Origin: JADGGV01 sp035715725
GTDB taxonomy: Bacteria > Gemmatimonadota > Gemmatimonadetes > Longimicrobiales > RSA9
Direction: 5' to 3'
Assembly: GCA_035715725.1 (NCBI GenBank)
Contig: DASTKT010000039.1
Coordinates: 1-7,160 of the forward strand
DNA: 7,160 nt
Shown: positions 1-5,576 of the stretch, piece by piece
Numbering within the stretch: position 1 is the first letter of the stretch
How the letters are laid out: every line of letters starts with the position of its first letter
Position numbers and translations under genes: made by a program
The notes under the pieces: model-generated
Database searches by the model: none
The model's input: the letters and a program-made list of their open reading frames with translations, nothing else
Told to the model about the DNA's origin: nothing

Positions 1-766
1 GCCCCGCCGCGGCGCCGGCCGCCAGCAGCGCCCGCACCTCCTCGGGCGTCACCGCGGCGCCCGGACGGACCCACGTCCGCGCCTCGGCCGCGTCCGAGCG
101 GCCGAGCAGCGACTCCTCGAGCGCCACGGCGTCGACGTCGAGGAAATGGCCGATCCAGCCCAGCGCCGCCTGGATCGGCCCGTCCAGCGCCTCGTCCGAC
201 GCGTGCGCGAAGTTCGTGGAGATGAGCGCGATCATTCGATCGAATTCGAGCCGCTCCTTCAGCGTGCGCGCCGCGGCCTGGCGCCGCGCGCGCTCCACCA
301 GCAGCGCGCCGATCAGGACGGCCTGCGCGGCGATCAGCAGGAGCGCGCCGGTCAGGCTCTGCCAGTGCTCCGGCCACAAGCTCACCGCGCGCTGCGTCGG
401 GTCCGCGGAGGGCGGGTCCCGGGACTGCGGTGGCCGGGGCGCGTCCGCCGCCGGCCGGGCGCCGCCGTCCGTGCCACGGGCCCGCGCGTCCGGGTGCGCC
501 GCGCGGATCTCGCCCGCTGCTCCGATTTCTTCCGCCCGCATCGCGCCCGCCGCTCCGCTCTCGCCCACGGCTACCCCGCCCGCCGCTCCGCTCCCGCGCG
601 CCGGTGCGTCGGGCGCACGGAGCGCCGCCGCGGCCGGCCATGCCGGCGGCTGCGGCCGCGCGGGCCATGGACACACGAGGCCGGACGCCGCCCCCACGAG
701 CAGGGGAAGCGCCCGGCCGATCCGCGACACCCGACTGATGCTGCGTTGACCTGCTGCTATGGCCAT
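1..766 (-). CDS. Membrane-anchored sensor histidine kinase, N-terminal part (runs off left edge)
   Basis: Reading leftward from ATG at 766 gives 255 open codons with no stop before position 1; the C-terminus lies outside the window. Visible parts are an N-terminal hydrophobic stretch (about residues 17-32), an Ala/Gly/Pro-rich segment (about 35-125), the pre-membrane motif SLWPEHWQSL (129-138), a transmembrane helix (about 139-157), then ERARRQAAARTLKERLEFDRMIA (157-180 region) leading into what looks like the start of a GAF domain (about 176-255). The helix plus the ERLEFDRMIALIS junction is typical of ABC-substrate-binding-type sensor kinases, in which a linker joins the membrane helix to GAF or PAS and then kinase domains. 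The kinase core itself is not visible, so the product name rests on this N-terminal resemblance. The ~100-residue periplasmic part is far shorter than the usual substrate-binding domain. An in-frame stop lies a short way upstream of 766. GTG at 730 is an alternative start that would put the hydrophobic segment right at the N-terminus; neither start has a strong Shine-Dalgarno. The gap to the DUF4136 gene upstream is 44 bp, suggesting one transcript. Confidence 0.72.
   Translation of the reverse strand, partial: MAIAAGQRSISRVSRIGRALPLLVGAASGLVCPWPARPQPPAWPAAAALRAPDAPARGSGAAGGVAVGESGAAGAMRAEEIGAAGEIRAAHPDARARGTDGGARPAADAPRPPQSRDPPSADPTQRAVSLWPEHWQSLTGALLLIAAQAVLIGALLVERARRQAAARTLKERLEFDRMIALISTNFAHASDEALDGPIQAALGWIGHFLDVDAVALEESLLGRSDAAEARTWVRPGAAVTPEEVRALLAAGAAAG
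512..610 (-). repeat. Three tandem 33-bp units inside the kinase linker
   Basis: Units begin at 512, 545 and 578 on the plus strand. The first 20 bases of the 545 and 578 units differ at one position; the 512 unit is more diverged but keeps the GCCCGC-GCTCCG core. In the protein this is an 11-residue period, seen as GAAG at residues 60-63, 71-74 and 82-85 (SGAAG, SGAAG, IGAAG). The rest of each unit has drifted. The repeats lie in the predicted extracytoplasmic linker before the transmembrane helix. Confidence 0.75.
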
Positions 767-810
767 CCGCTCAGTCCGGGCCGCAGTGCGCGGCCCTCAG
801 GGACGCCGGC

Positions 811-1389
811 TTACCCAGGCGCCCGCGGCGGGAACTTGTCGAACATCTTCTCCGTCACGTCGTCCACCCGCCTCGCGACGCTCGCCGGGTTGTTCGGCAG
901 CCGATCGGTGCCGATCCCCCGCCAGACGAGCTCGTTCCTCCGCCGGTCGATCAGGTCCACCACGAGCGTCCCCTGCTTGACCTCCTTCACCACCGTCTGC
1001 GTCCCGCCCGGATACCAGTACGTGCTCCAGTACGGACCGGTCACGTAGTCGTACGTCGTGATGTCGAGGCTCTTTTCCGTCGACATGTGGTACGTCACGG
1101 TCAGGTCGCCGTCGTGGTCCACCCGCCGAAGCCCCCGCTCGGCGAGCTGCTTCTCCACGCCCGCCATGATCTGGATGTCCGTCAGCTTCGCCGGCGGCGG
1201 CGTGCCCTCGCGCCACGAGTACGTGCGGTAGCGAGAGAAATCGACCGAAGGGTTGTACGCGACGTTCGTCGCCGCCCGGTGCGCGCACCCCGCCAGCGCC
1301 GCCACCAGCGCCACGAGCACCGAGCCGGCCACGCCCCGCGCCCCGCGCGCCGATCGTCGCGTCCGGTTCCTCCATCCGTTCCATCGCAT
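811..1389 (-). CDS. DUF4136 domain-containing lipoprotein
   Basis: This 192-residue protein has an Arg-rich N-terminus, a hydrophobic core (about 20-34) and a lipobox LAGC with the lipidated Cys at 35, so it should be exported and lipid-anchored facing the periplasm or outer membrane. The mature part matches the DUF4136 family by several signatures: NPSVDFSRYRTYSW (about 46-59), DLTVTYH, GTLVVDLIDRRRNELVWRG and the C-terminal RVDDVTEKMFDKFPP. The length is normal for the family. No biochemical function is established for DUF4136 proteins. The start at 1389 is supported by GGAG eight bases upstream; a GTG at codon 20 would leave a shorter signal peptide and is a weaker alternative. The gene ends 44 bp before the sensor kinase on the same strand and is divergent from the response regulator, so it may share a control region with it. 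Family assignment is firm; any role in the neighbouring signalling genes is inference. Confidence 0.93.
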   Translation of the reverse strand: MRWNGWRNRTRRSARGARGVAGSVLVALVAALAGCAHRAATNVAYNPSVDFSRYRTYSWREGTPPPAKLTDIQIMAGVEKQLAERGLRRVDHDGDLTVTYHMSTEKSLDITTYDYVTGPYWSTYWYPGGTQTVVKEVKQGTLVVDLIDRRRNELVWRGIGTDRLPNNPASVARRVDDVTEKMFDKFPPRAPG

Positions 1390-1393
1390 CGTG

Positions 1394-1402
1394 CAGTCTC
1401 CA
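1394..1402 (-). promoter_or_regulatory. Ribosome-binding site fixing the DUF4136 start
   Basis: On the minus strand TGGAGACTG is followed after 4 bases by the ATG at 1389, placing GGAG 8 bases before the start. The same 9 bases, at the same spacing, precede the CHRD-like lipoprotein gene at 5564-5572. Confidence 0.65.
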
Positions 1403-1581
1403 CTGCCGTCCCGTCGCCCGAGCGTCCGGGCCGAGGGGCGGCGCAGCAGGAATCCTTCGCCTCACCTGCCGCCGGGGACGCTCGCCGCCCTGCTCCGGCT
1501 CCGCACGCCACGCCCCGGCGCCGGCACCGGCCGCACCGCCGGGCCGTGATTGAATGGTACAGCCGGCGCCGCCGCGTTCCG

Positions 1582-1599
1582 ATTGGACCTAGGCCCAAT
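1582..1599. promoter_or_regulatory. Near-perfect 18-bp palindrome, possible operator
   Basis: ATTGGACCTAGGCCCAAT equals its own reverse complement except at one symmetric pair of positions; the centre is CCTAGG. It stands out as AT-containing sequence in a very GC-rich region, 86 bp upstream of the response regulator start and about 190 bp upstream of the DUF4136 start. A dimeric regulator could bind here. The half-site ATTGGAC recurs at 5371-5377 (plus) and 5448-5454 (minus) in the other divergent control region. Binding by the neighbouring FixJ-type regulator is speculation. Confidence 0.5.
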
Positions 1600-1684
1600 T
1601 CTGGCCAGGGGGCCGCGCGCGTAGGCTTCTTGCGCAACTTCGCTCGTTCACCTTCCGGCGCGGGCGCCGGCGGAGGCGAGGCCC

Positions 1685-2440
1685 ATGACTGCGATGCGCC
1701 CTGAAGTCTTCATCGTGGACGACGACGATTCGGTCCGTGCCGCCGTCGCCCGGCTGCTCACGTCGGCCGGCCACGCCGTGCGGACGTTCGGCTCGGCGGA
1801 GGAGTTCCTCTCCAGCGAATGCGCGCAGGGGCGCGGCTGCCTCGTGCTCGACATCCGGCTGCCGGAGCTCGACGGCATGGCGCTGCAGGAGCGCCTGAAC
1901 GCCGCCGGCGCGCCGTTCCCCGTGATCTTCCTGACCGGTCTCGGCGACGTGCCGACCAGCGTGCGGGCCATGAAGTCCGGCGCGCTCGACTTCCTCCCGA
2001 AGCCGGTGCGCGACGACGTGCTGCTCCAGGCCGTCGACGCCGCGCTCGCGGTGGAGGCGCGGGCGTGCGCGCGCCGCGTCGAGGAGCTGCACCTGGCCGA
2101 GCGCTACCACGCGCTCACGCCCCGCGAGAGGGAAGTGCTCGGGCTGGTGCTTCAGGGGCGCCTGAACCGGCAGATCGCGCGGGAGATCGGGCTCTCCGAG
2201 AAGACGGTGAAGGTCCATCGCGGCCGTCTCATGGCGAAGATGGGCGTGCGCACCGTGGCGCAGCTCGTCCGGCTCGCCGCGCGGATGGGGCTCGTGTCGG
2301 AGGCGACGACGCGCGAGCCCGACGCTCCCGCCCCGCCGGGACTCGGGACGGTCCCCGGCAGGACGTCGTCGCGCCCCACCCTGGCGATCGCTACGGCTGC
2401 ACCAGTCGAAAGATCTGCTCGCGCCGGGAGGCCCCAATAG
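1685..2440 (+). CDS. FixJ/NarL-type two-component response regulator
   Basis: The 251-residue protein has an N-terminal receiver domain (about 7-122) and a C-terminal LuxR-type helix-turn-helix (about 142-203). Receiver residues are all present: acidic pocket D12-D15, phospho-acceptor D56 in LVLDIRLPELDG, T84 in VIFLTG and K106 in FLPKPV. The output domain has the family hallmarks LTPREREVL (144-152), IAREIGLSEKTVKVHRGRLMAKM (164-186 region) and RTVAQLVRLA. The LPELDG and KSGALDFLPKP signatures place it nearest the FixJ group. It should be a phosphorylation-dependent DNA-binding transcription regulator in the cytoplasm. The ATG at 1685 has GGAGG 8 bases upstream; ATG at 1694 is possible but less well placed. 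After the DNA-binding domain there is an unusual ~48-residue Pro/Ala/Arg-rich tail (204-251). Its likely partner is the soluble kinase converging from the right, with 199 bp between the two stop codons, though pairing cannot be proven from sequence. Confidence 0.95.
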   Translation: MTAMRPEVFIVDDDDSVRAAVARLLTSAGHAVRTFGSAEEFLSSECAQGRGCLVLDIRLPELDGMALQERLNAAGAPFPVIFLTGLGDVPTSVRAMKSGALDFLPKPVRDDVLLQAVDAALAVEARACARRVEELHLAERYHALTPREREVLGLVLQGRLNRQIAREIGLSEKTVKVHRGRLMAKMGVRTVAQLVRLAARMGLVSEATTREPDAPAPPGLGTVPGRTSSRPTLAIATAAPVERSARAGRPQ

Positions 2441-2609
2441 GGAAAACTACGAGGGTCGGTCGGCCGGCAATGGTCCGGATGTCCCTTCGTCAGCGCAACT
2501 TCTCGTCAAGCGCATCGCCCGTGCCGCCGGGGGCGAGCGCCCGCCCGCCGGGGCGCCAGCGCGCGCCGGGGTGCGGGAGGTGGCACCGTCGCCTGGCGCC
2601 GCGTGCGTC

Positions 2610-2630
2610 CGGTCGGGCGCCGCCCGGCCG
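2610..2630. terminator. GC-rich hairpin between convergent genes, possible terminator
   Basis: CGGTCGGGC and GCCCGGCCG form a 9-bp stem with one G-T pair around a 3-base GCC loop. It starts 10 bp past the stop codon of the kinase on the minus strand and lies ~170 bp beyond the regulator stop on the plus strand. No T-tract follows on either strand, so intrinsic termination is uncertain. The rest of the 2441-2639 gap shows nothing else beyond a small GGGCG-AG-CGCCC dyad at 2531-2542. Confidence 0.35.
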
Positions 2631-2639
2631 CCGCCCGGC

Positions 2640-5192
2640 TCACGCGGCCACGGCGTTGCCCGGCGTGGGATCCGTGGCGGGCGGGGGCGCCGGTTCCGCC
2701 GGCGGCGAGGCCTCGGCCGGCGCGCGCAGCGGCAGCGCGAACGTGAACGTGCTCCCCGCGCCTTCCTTGCTCGCCACCCAGATCCGGCCGCCGTGCGCCG
2801 CCACGATCCCCTCGGCGATGGCCAGGCCGAGCCCCGCGCCGCGCCGGTCGGTCGGCTGCCGCTTCCAGAAGCGGTCGAACACCCGCGGAATCTGTTCGGC
2901 GGCGATCCCCTCCCCCTGATCGCTCACGGAGATCCACAGCTCGGCGTCGTGCATCTCGCCGTGGACGCGGATCGTCGCGCCGGCCGGCGAGAATTTGATC
3001 GCGTTGCTCACGAGGTTGCCGAGCACGCGCACGATCTGCCGGCCATCGACCGAGATCGGCGGCAGCTCTCTCGCGGCATCGGCCTCGAGCACGATGTCCT
3101 TGGCCGCCGCGAGCGGGCGGAGCATCTGGCACGCCCCGGTGATGAGCGCGCTCGGGCTCTCCTTCGCGCGCTCGATCGTGAAGCGCTGCGATTCCATGCG
3201 CGACGCGTCGAGGAGGTCGTCGATCAGCGCCTTCATCTGGTCCGTCGCCCGGCGCAGCATCTCGTGCCACTGCCGGACGTCCTCGCGCCGGTCGGGCGTC
3301 GTGTCGTCGAGGAGCGAGAGCGTCGCGACCATCGTGGTCAGCGGCACGCGCAGGTCGTGGGAGACGACGCCGAGCACCTCGTTCCGCGCGAGCACGGCGC
3401 GCTGCGCCGTCTCGTACGTCGACGAGTTCGCCAGCGCGAGCCCGGCGCGGCGCGCCAGCTCCCGGGCCATCATCAGGTCGAGCGGCCCGAAGCAGCGGCG
3501 CGGCGCCGACAGGCCGAACGTCGCCGCGCCCAGCACCCGGCCGCGCGCCGCGATCGGCACGCAGACGTAGCCTCGCGGCGCGGTCTCCGGCGCGACGCAC
3601 AGCCGCCGGCTCAGCTCGGGCGAGTCCGCCGGCCCATCCCCGCACGCCCCCTCGAACTCCGCGATGCCGTCGCGCGCCACGGCGAGCGGCGTCGGCGCCG
3701 GCCCGGCCCCGGCGGTCAGCACCGCGCCCGCTCCGAGCAGCCGCGCCCGCTCCGGCTCCACGTGGGCGACGGCGGCGCGCCGCGTGCCGCCGTCGGGCCG
3801 CAGCAGGTCCACGAGGCAGAAGTCGGCGAGCGCGGGCACGGCGAGCCGCGCCAGGTTCGCCGCCGTGACGTCGACCTCGAGCGTCTCGTCGAGCGCATCG
3901 CCGGCGCGCGCCAGGAAGCGCTGCATGTCCTCCGCTTCCTTCCGCTCCGTGATGTCGATCATGCAGCCGACGACGCGCTCCGGCTCGTTTCGCCCGTTGC
4001 GCACGACGTGGGCGCGGTCGAGCACGGCGGCGTACGTGCCGTCGCCGCGGCGGAAGCCGTATTCGTCGCTCCAGGAGCTGTCGACGCCCAGGATCGCGCG
4101 CTCGAGCCCGCGGATGACGCGCTCGCGGTCCGCGGGATGGATCCGGTCCTCGTACCAGTCGATGGACGGCCGGACCTCCTCGGGCGTGTAGCGGAAGCGC
4201 CGCGCGACGGCGCCGTTCCAGCTCATCCGGCCGCTCGCGAGGTCCCATTCCCAGAGCACGTCGTGCGTCGCCAGCTCGACCAGGTGCAGCCGCTCGTCGC
4301 TCGCCCGCAGCTTCTCCTCCGCGAGGAACCGCTGCGTGATGTCGAGGAGGTAGGCCCGGATCTCGCCGACCCGCCCCGCCTCGTCCAACGTCGCCGCCAG
4401 CTTGGCCAGCACCCGCGACGGCGTGCCGTCGCGCCGCACGAAGCGCAGCTCCTCCAGCGGGATGAGCGGCGCCTCCTGCAAGCGGTCGACGAGCGCCGCG
4501 AACCCGCCCGGCTGGGCCTCCAGCGAGCGGAGATTGGCGGCCAGCGCCGCCTCGACCGAGTCGAACCCCGCGATCCGCGCGAACTCGGCGTTGCACGCCA
4601 GGATCCGGCCGTCCGCGGTGGCCACCGCGTGCCCCGCGAGCGCGTCGTCGAAGCTGCGCCGCAGCCACGCGGCCGGGAGGCCGGCCTCCGGGTCCCGACC
4701 CATCGCCTCGATGCGGTTCAGCGCGCTCGCCGCCACCGTCGCGAGCTGCTGGAGCAGCCCCGCCTCCTCCGGCTGCCAGCGGCGAGGGCGCGAGTCGGCG
4801 ACGGCGAGCACGCCGATCCGCCGGCCCCCGCCATCCAGCAGCGGCGCGCCGATCAGCGCGGCGATGCCGGCCTCCCGCAGCGCTTCGGCCGCGGCGCCGG
4901 TCACCTCCTTGCGCGCGTCCTCCACGGCGAACGAGCGGGCGGCGCGCGCCTCGGCGCCGTCCAGGAACGCGCCGAGCGAGAGCCGGCCGCCCGTGGCCGC
5001 CGCCGCATCCAGCCCCGTCGCCGCGACGATCGTCTCGCCGCCGTCGCGGAGGAGCGACAGGATCGCCGTCGGCGCCCGGAGCGCCCGCGACGCGACCTGA
5101 CCGACCTGCCGGAGCAGCTCCCCCGAGCCGCCGACTCCGTCCACCCGCCCGTCCGCGGGTCTGGAGGCTTCGCCCGGTGTGATGCTGCTCAT
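2640..5192 (-). CDS. Soluble hybrid-sensing histidine kinase, GAF-PAS-PAS-GAF-HisKA-HATPase
   Basis: The 850-residue protein has no transmembrane helix and should act in the cytoplasm. Domain order: GAF (about 24-163), PAS (176-290, ending YLLDITQR), PAS with PAC (300-418, containing YEDRIHPADRE and ending CMIDITERK), a second GAF (about 425-590), dimerisation/phospho-acceptor domain (about 600-668) and ATPase domain (about 715-823). Key kinase motifs are present: H-box VVSHDLRVPLTTM with phospho-acceptor H612, N-box LGNLVSNAIKFS (N726, N730), G1 VSDQGEGI (D758), F-box FDRFW, and G2 GAGLGLAIAEGIVAAHGG. It should autophosphorylate H612 in response to small-ligand or redox signals; the signal is unknown. 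A Pro/Ala-rich tail (824-850) follows the ATPase domain. The ATG at 5192 was chosen because GAGGGG lies 6 bases upstream and GAF homology begins soon after; the frame stays open for 87 more codons upstream, but that part looks like non-coding leader. There is no receiver domain, so it needs a separate partner, probably the FixJ-type regulator it faces tail to tail. Confidence 0.95.
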   Translation of the reverse strand: MSSITPGEASRPADGRVDGVGGSGELLRQVGQVASRALRAPTAILSLLRDGGETIVAATGLDAAAATGGRLSLGAFLDGAEARAARSFAVEDARKEVTGAAAEALREAGIAALIGAPLLDGGGRRIGVLAVADSRPRRWQPEEAGLLQQLATVAASALNRIEAMGRDPEAGLPAAWLRRSFDDALAGHAVATADGRILACNAEFARIAGFDSVEAALAANLRSLEAQPGGFAALVDRLQEAPLIPLEELRFVRRDGTPSRVLAKLAATLDEAGRVGEIRAYLLDITQRFLAEEKLRASDERLHLVELATHDVLWEWDLASGRMSWNGAVARRFRYTPEEVRPSIDWYEDRIHPADRERVIRGLERAILGVDSSWSDEYGFRRGDGTYAAVLDRAHVVRNGRNEPERVVGCMIDITERKEAEDMQRFLARAGDALDETLEVDVTAANLARLAVPALADFCLVDLLRPDGGTRRAAVAHVEPERARLLGAGAVLTAGAGPAPTPLAVARDGIAEFEGACGDGPADSPELSRRLCVAPETAPRGYVCVPIAARGRVLGAATFGLSAPRRCFGPLDLMMARELARRAGLALANSSTYETAQRAVLARNEVLGVVSHDLRVPLTTMVATLSLLDDTTPDRREDVRQWHEMLRRATDQMKALIDDLLDASRMESQRFTIERAKESPSALITGACQMLRPLAAAKDIVLEADAARELPPISVDGRQIVRVLGNLVSNAIKFSPAGATIRVHGEMHDAELWISVSDQGEGIAAEQIPRVFDRFWKRQPTDRRGAGLGLAIAEGIVAAHGGRIWVASKEGAGSTFTFALPLRAPAEASPPAEPAPPPATDPTPGNAVAA

Positions 5193-5198
5193 CTTCGT

Positions 5199-5204
5199 CC
5201 CCTC
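5199..5204 (-). promoter_or_regulatory. Shine-Dalgarno GAGGGG that decides the kinase start
   Basis: On the minus strand GAGGGG is followed by ACGAAG and then the ATG at 5192. This good spacing favours 5192 over the longer open frame reaching 5453. Confidence 0.65.
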
Positions 5205-5270
5205 GGAAGCAGCGCCGCCCGGGTCGTTCGCGGTGTTCCGGGCGGAACGCTTCGAGTCGTCGGTCCGTCG

Positions 5271-5330
5271 GCTGCAGGGCCGTCCAGCGGCCGGGACCGG
5301 TGCGGCGACCCTCGTCCGCCGCCCTGCAGC
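5271..5330. repeat. Perfect 10-bp inverted repeat with 40-bp spacer
   Basis: GCTGCAGGGC at 5271-5280 is the exact reverse complement of GCCCTGCAGC at 5321-5330. Both arms contain CTGCAG. The element lies 79-138 bp upstream of the kinase start, so it could be a pair of operator sites or a stem in the leader RNA. Confidence 0.6.
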
Positions 5331-5541
5331 ACCCTCACCTACACTCTCTAGACGCGACGCGGCGCGAAGAATTGGACCTTCGACCGAGCGACGATCCGGT
5401 GGATCGAGGCGCCGGCCGCGAGCCGGTCCGTCGGGCCTAGTCCCTTCGTCCAATTACCCCCCCTCCGGCGGGCCGGTTAGATACCCGGACGTGCCGCACG
5501 GGAGCCCGCGGTCATTTTCATCCCAGCGCCTCACTGCCTAC

Positions 5542-5558
5542 GGCCACGCAGCGTGGCC
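5542..5558. promoter_or_regulatory. Perfect 17-base dyad just before a ribosome-binding site
   Basis: GGCCACGCAGCGTGGCC has 8-bp arms around a single A. It ends 6 bases before the GGAG of the CHRD-like gene (5565-5568), which in turn is 8 bases before its ATG. As RNA it would form a small hairpin in the 5' leader; as DNA it could be an operator. Confidence 0.5.
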
Positions 5559-5563
5559 ACACA

Positions 5564-5572
5564 TGGAGACTG
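5564..5572 (+). promoter_or_regulatory. Ribosome-binding site of CHRD-like gene
   Basis: TGGAGACTG places GGAG 8 bases before ATG 5577. It is identical in sequence and spacing to the site in front of the DUF4136 lipoprotein gene. Confidence 0.65.
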
Positions 5573-5576
5573 AGAC

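Larger units (their letters stand above)
1390..1684. promoter_or_regulatory. Divergent control region between DUF4136 gene and response regulator
   Basis: This 295-bp stretch has no supportable gene; open frames across it are GC-driven shadows. It must hold promoters for both divergent genes. I see no convincing paired -35/-10 boxes. The AT-richest stretches are around 1547-1560 (TGATTGAATGGTAC) and the palindrome at 1582-1599. A Shine-Dalgarno GGAGG at 1672-1676 precedes the response regulator ATG with an 8-base spacer. Immediately before it (1655-1670) lies a 7-bp inverted repeat CCGGCGC-GG-GCGCCGG that could fold in the leader RNA. Confidence 0.6.
5193..5576. promoter_or_regulatory. Divergent control region rich in dyad symmetries
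   Basis: This 384-bp stretch has no supportable gene and must drive both the kinase (minus) and the CHRD-like lipoprotein (plus). It holds at least four separate inverted repeats: GTTCCG-GG-CGGAAC (5235-5248), GCTGCAGGGC / GCCCTGCAGC (5271-5280 and 5321-5330), CGATCC-GGT-GGATCG (5392-5406) and GGCCACGC-A-GCGTGGCC (5542-5558). It also holds two copies of ATTGGAC in opposite orientation (5371-5377 plus, 5448-5454 minus); the first lies in a CGAAG...CTTCG context. TTAGAT at 5477-5482 is a weak -10-like candidate for the plus-strand gene; I cannot assign a clear -35. Confidence 0.6.

Noticed and set aside
146..1048. A 300-codon plus-strand open frame
   Set aside because: Antisense to both the sensor kinase and the DUF4136 gene, which show clear protein signatures on the minus strand.
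1599..1627. TTCTGG / TAGGCT as a sigma-70-like promoter for the response regulator
   Set aside because: Spacing is 17 bp but both boxes match consensus poorly; not supportable without a mapped start.
2531..2542. GGGCG-AG-CGCCC as a terminator
   Set aside because: Only 5-bp arms with a 2-base gap, common in such GC-rich DNA, and no T-tract.
2506..4668. A 720-codon minus-strand open frame overlapping the kinase
   Set aside because: It is the kinase region in another frame, with low-complexity Arg/Gly/Ala sequence and no domain.
2571..5351. A 926-codon plus-strand open frame
   Set aside because: It is antisense to the kinase gene, Arg/Ala/Pro-rich with no domain, and reads as a GC-rich shadow; the minus strand gives a full set of kinase motifs.
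5193..5453. N-terminal extension of the kinase by 87 residues
   Set aside because: The extension is Arg/Pro-rich, has no homology signature, covers several dyads, and the ATG at 5192 has a well-spaced GAGGGG site.
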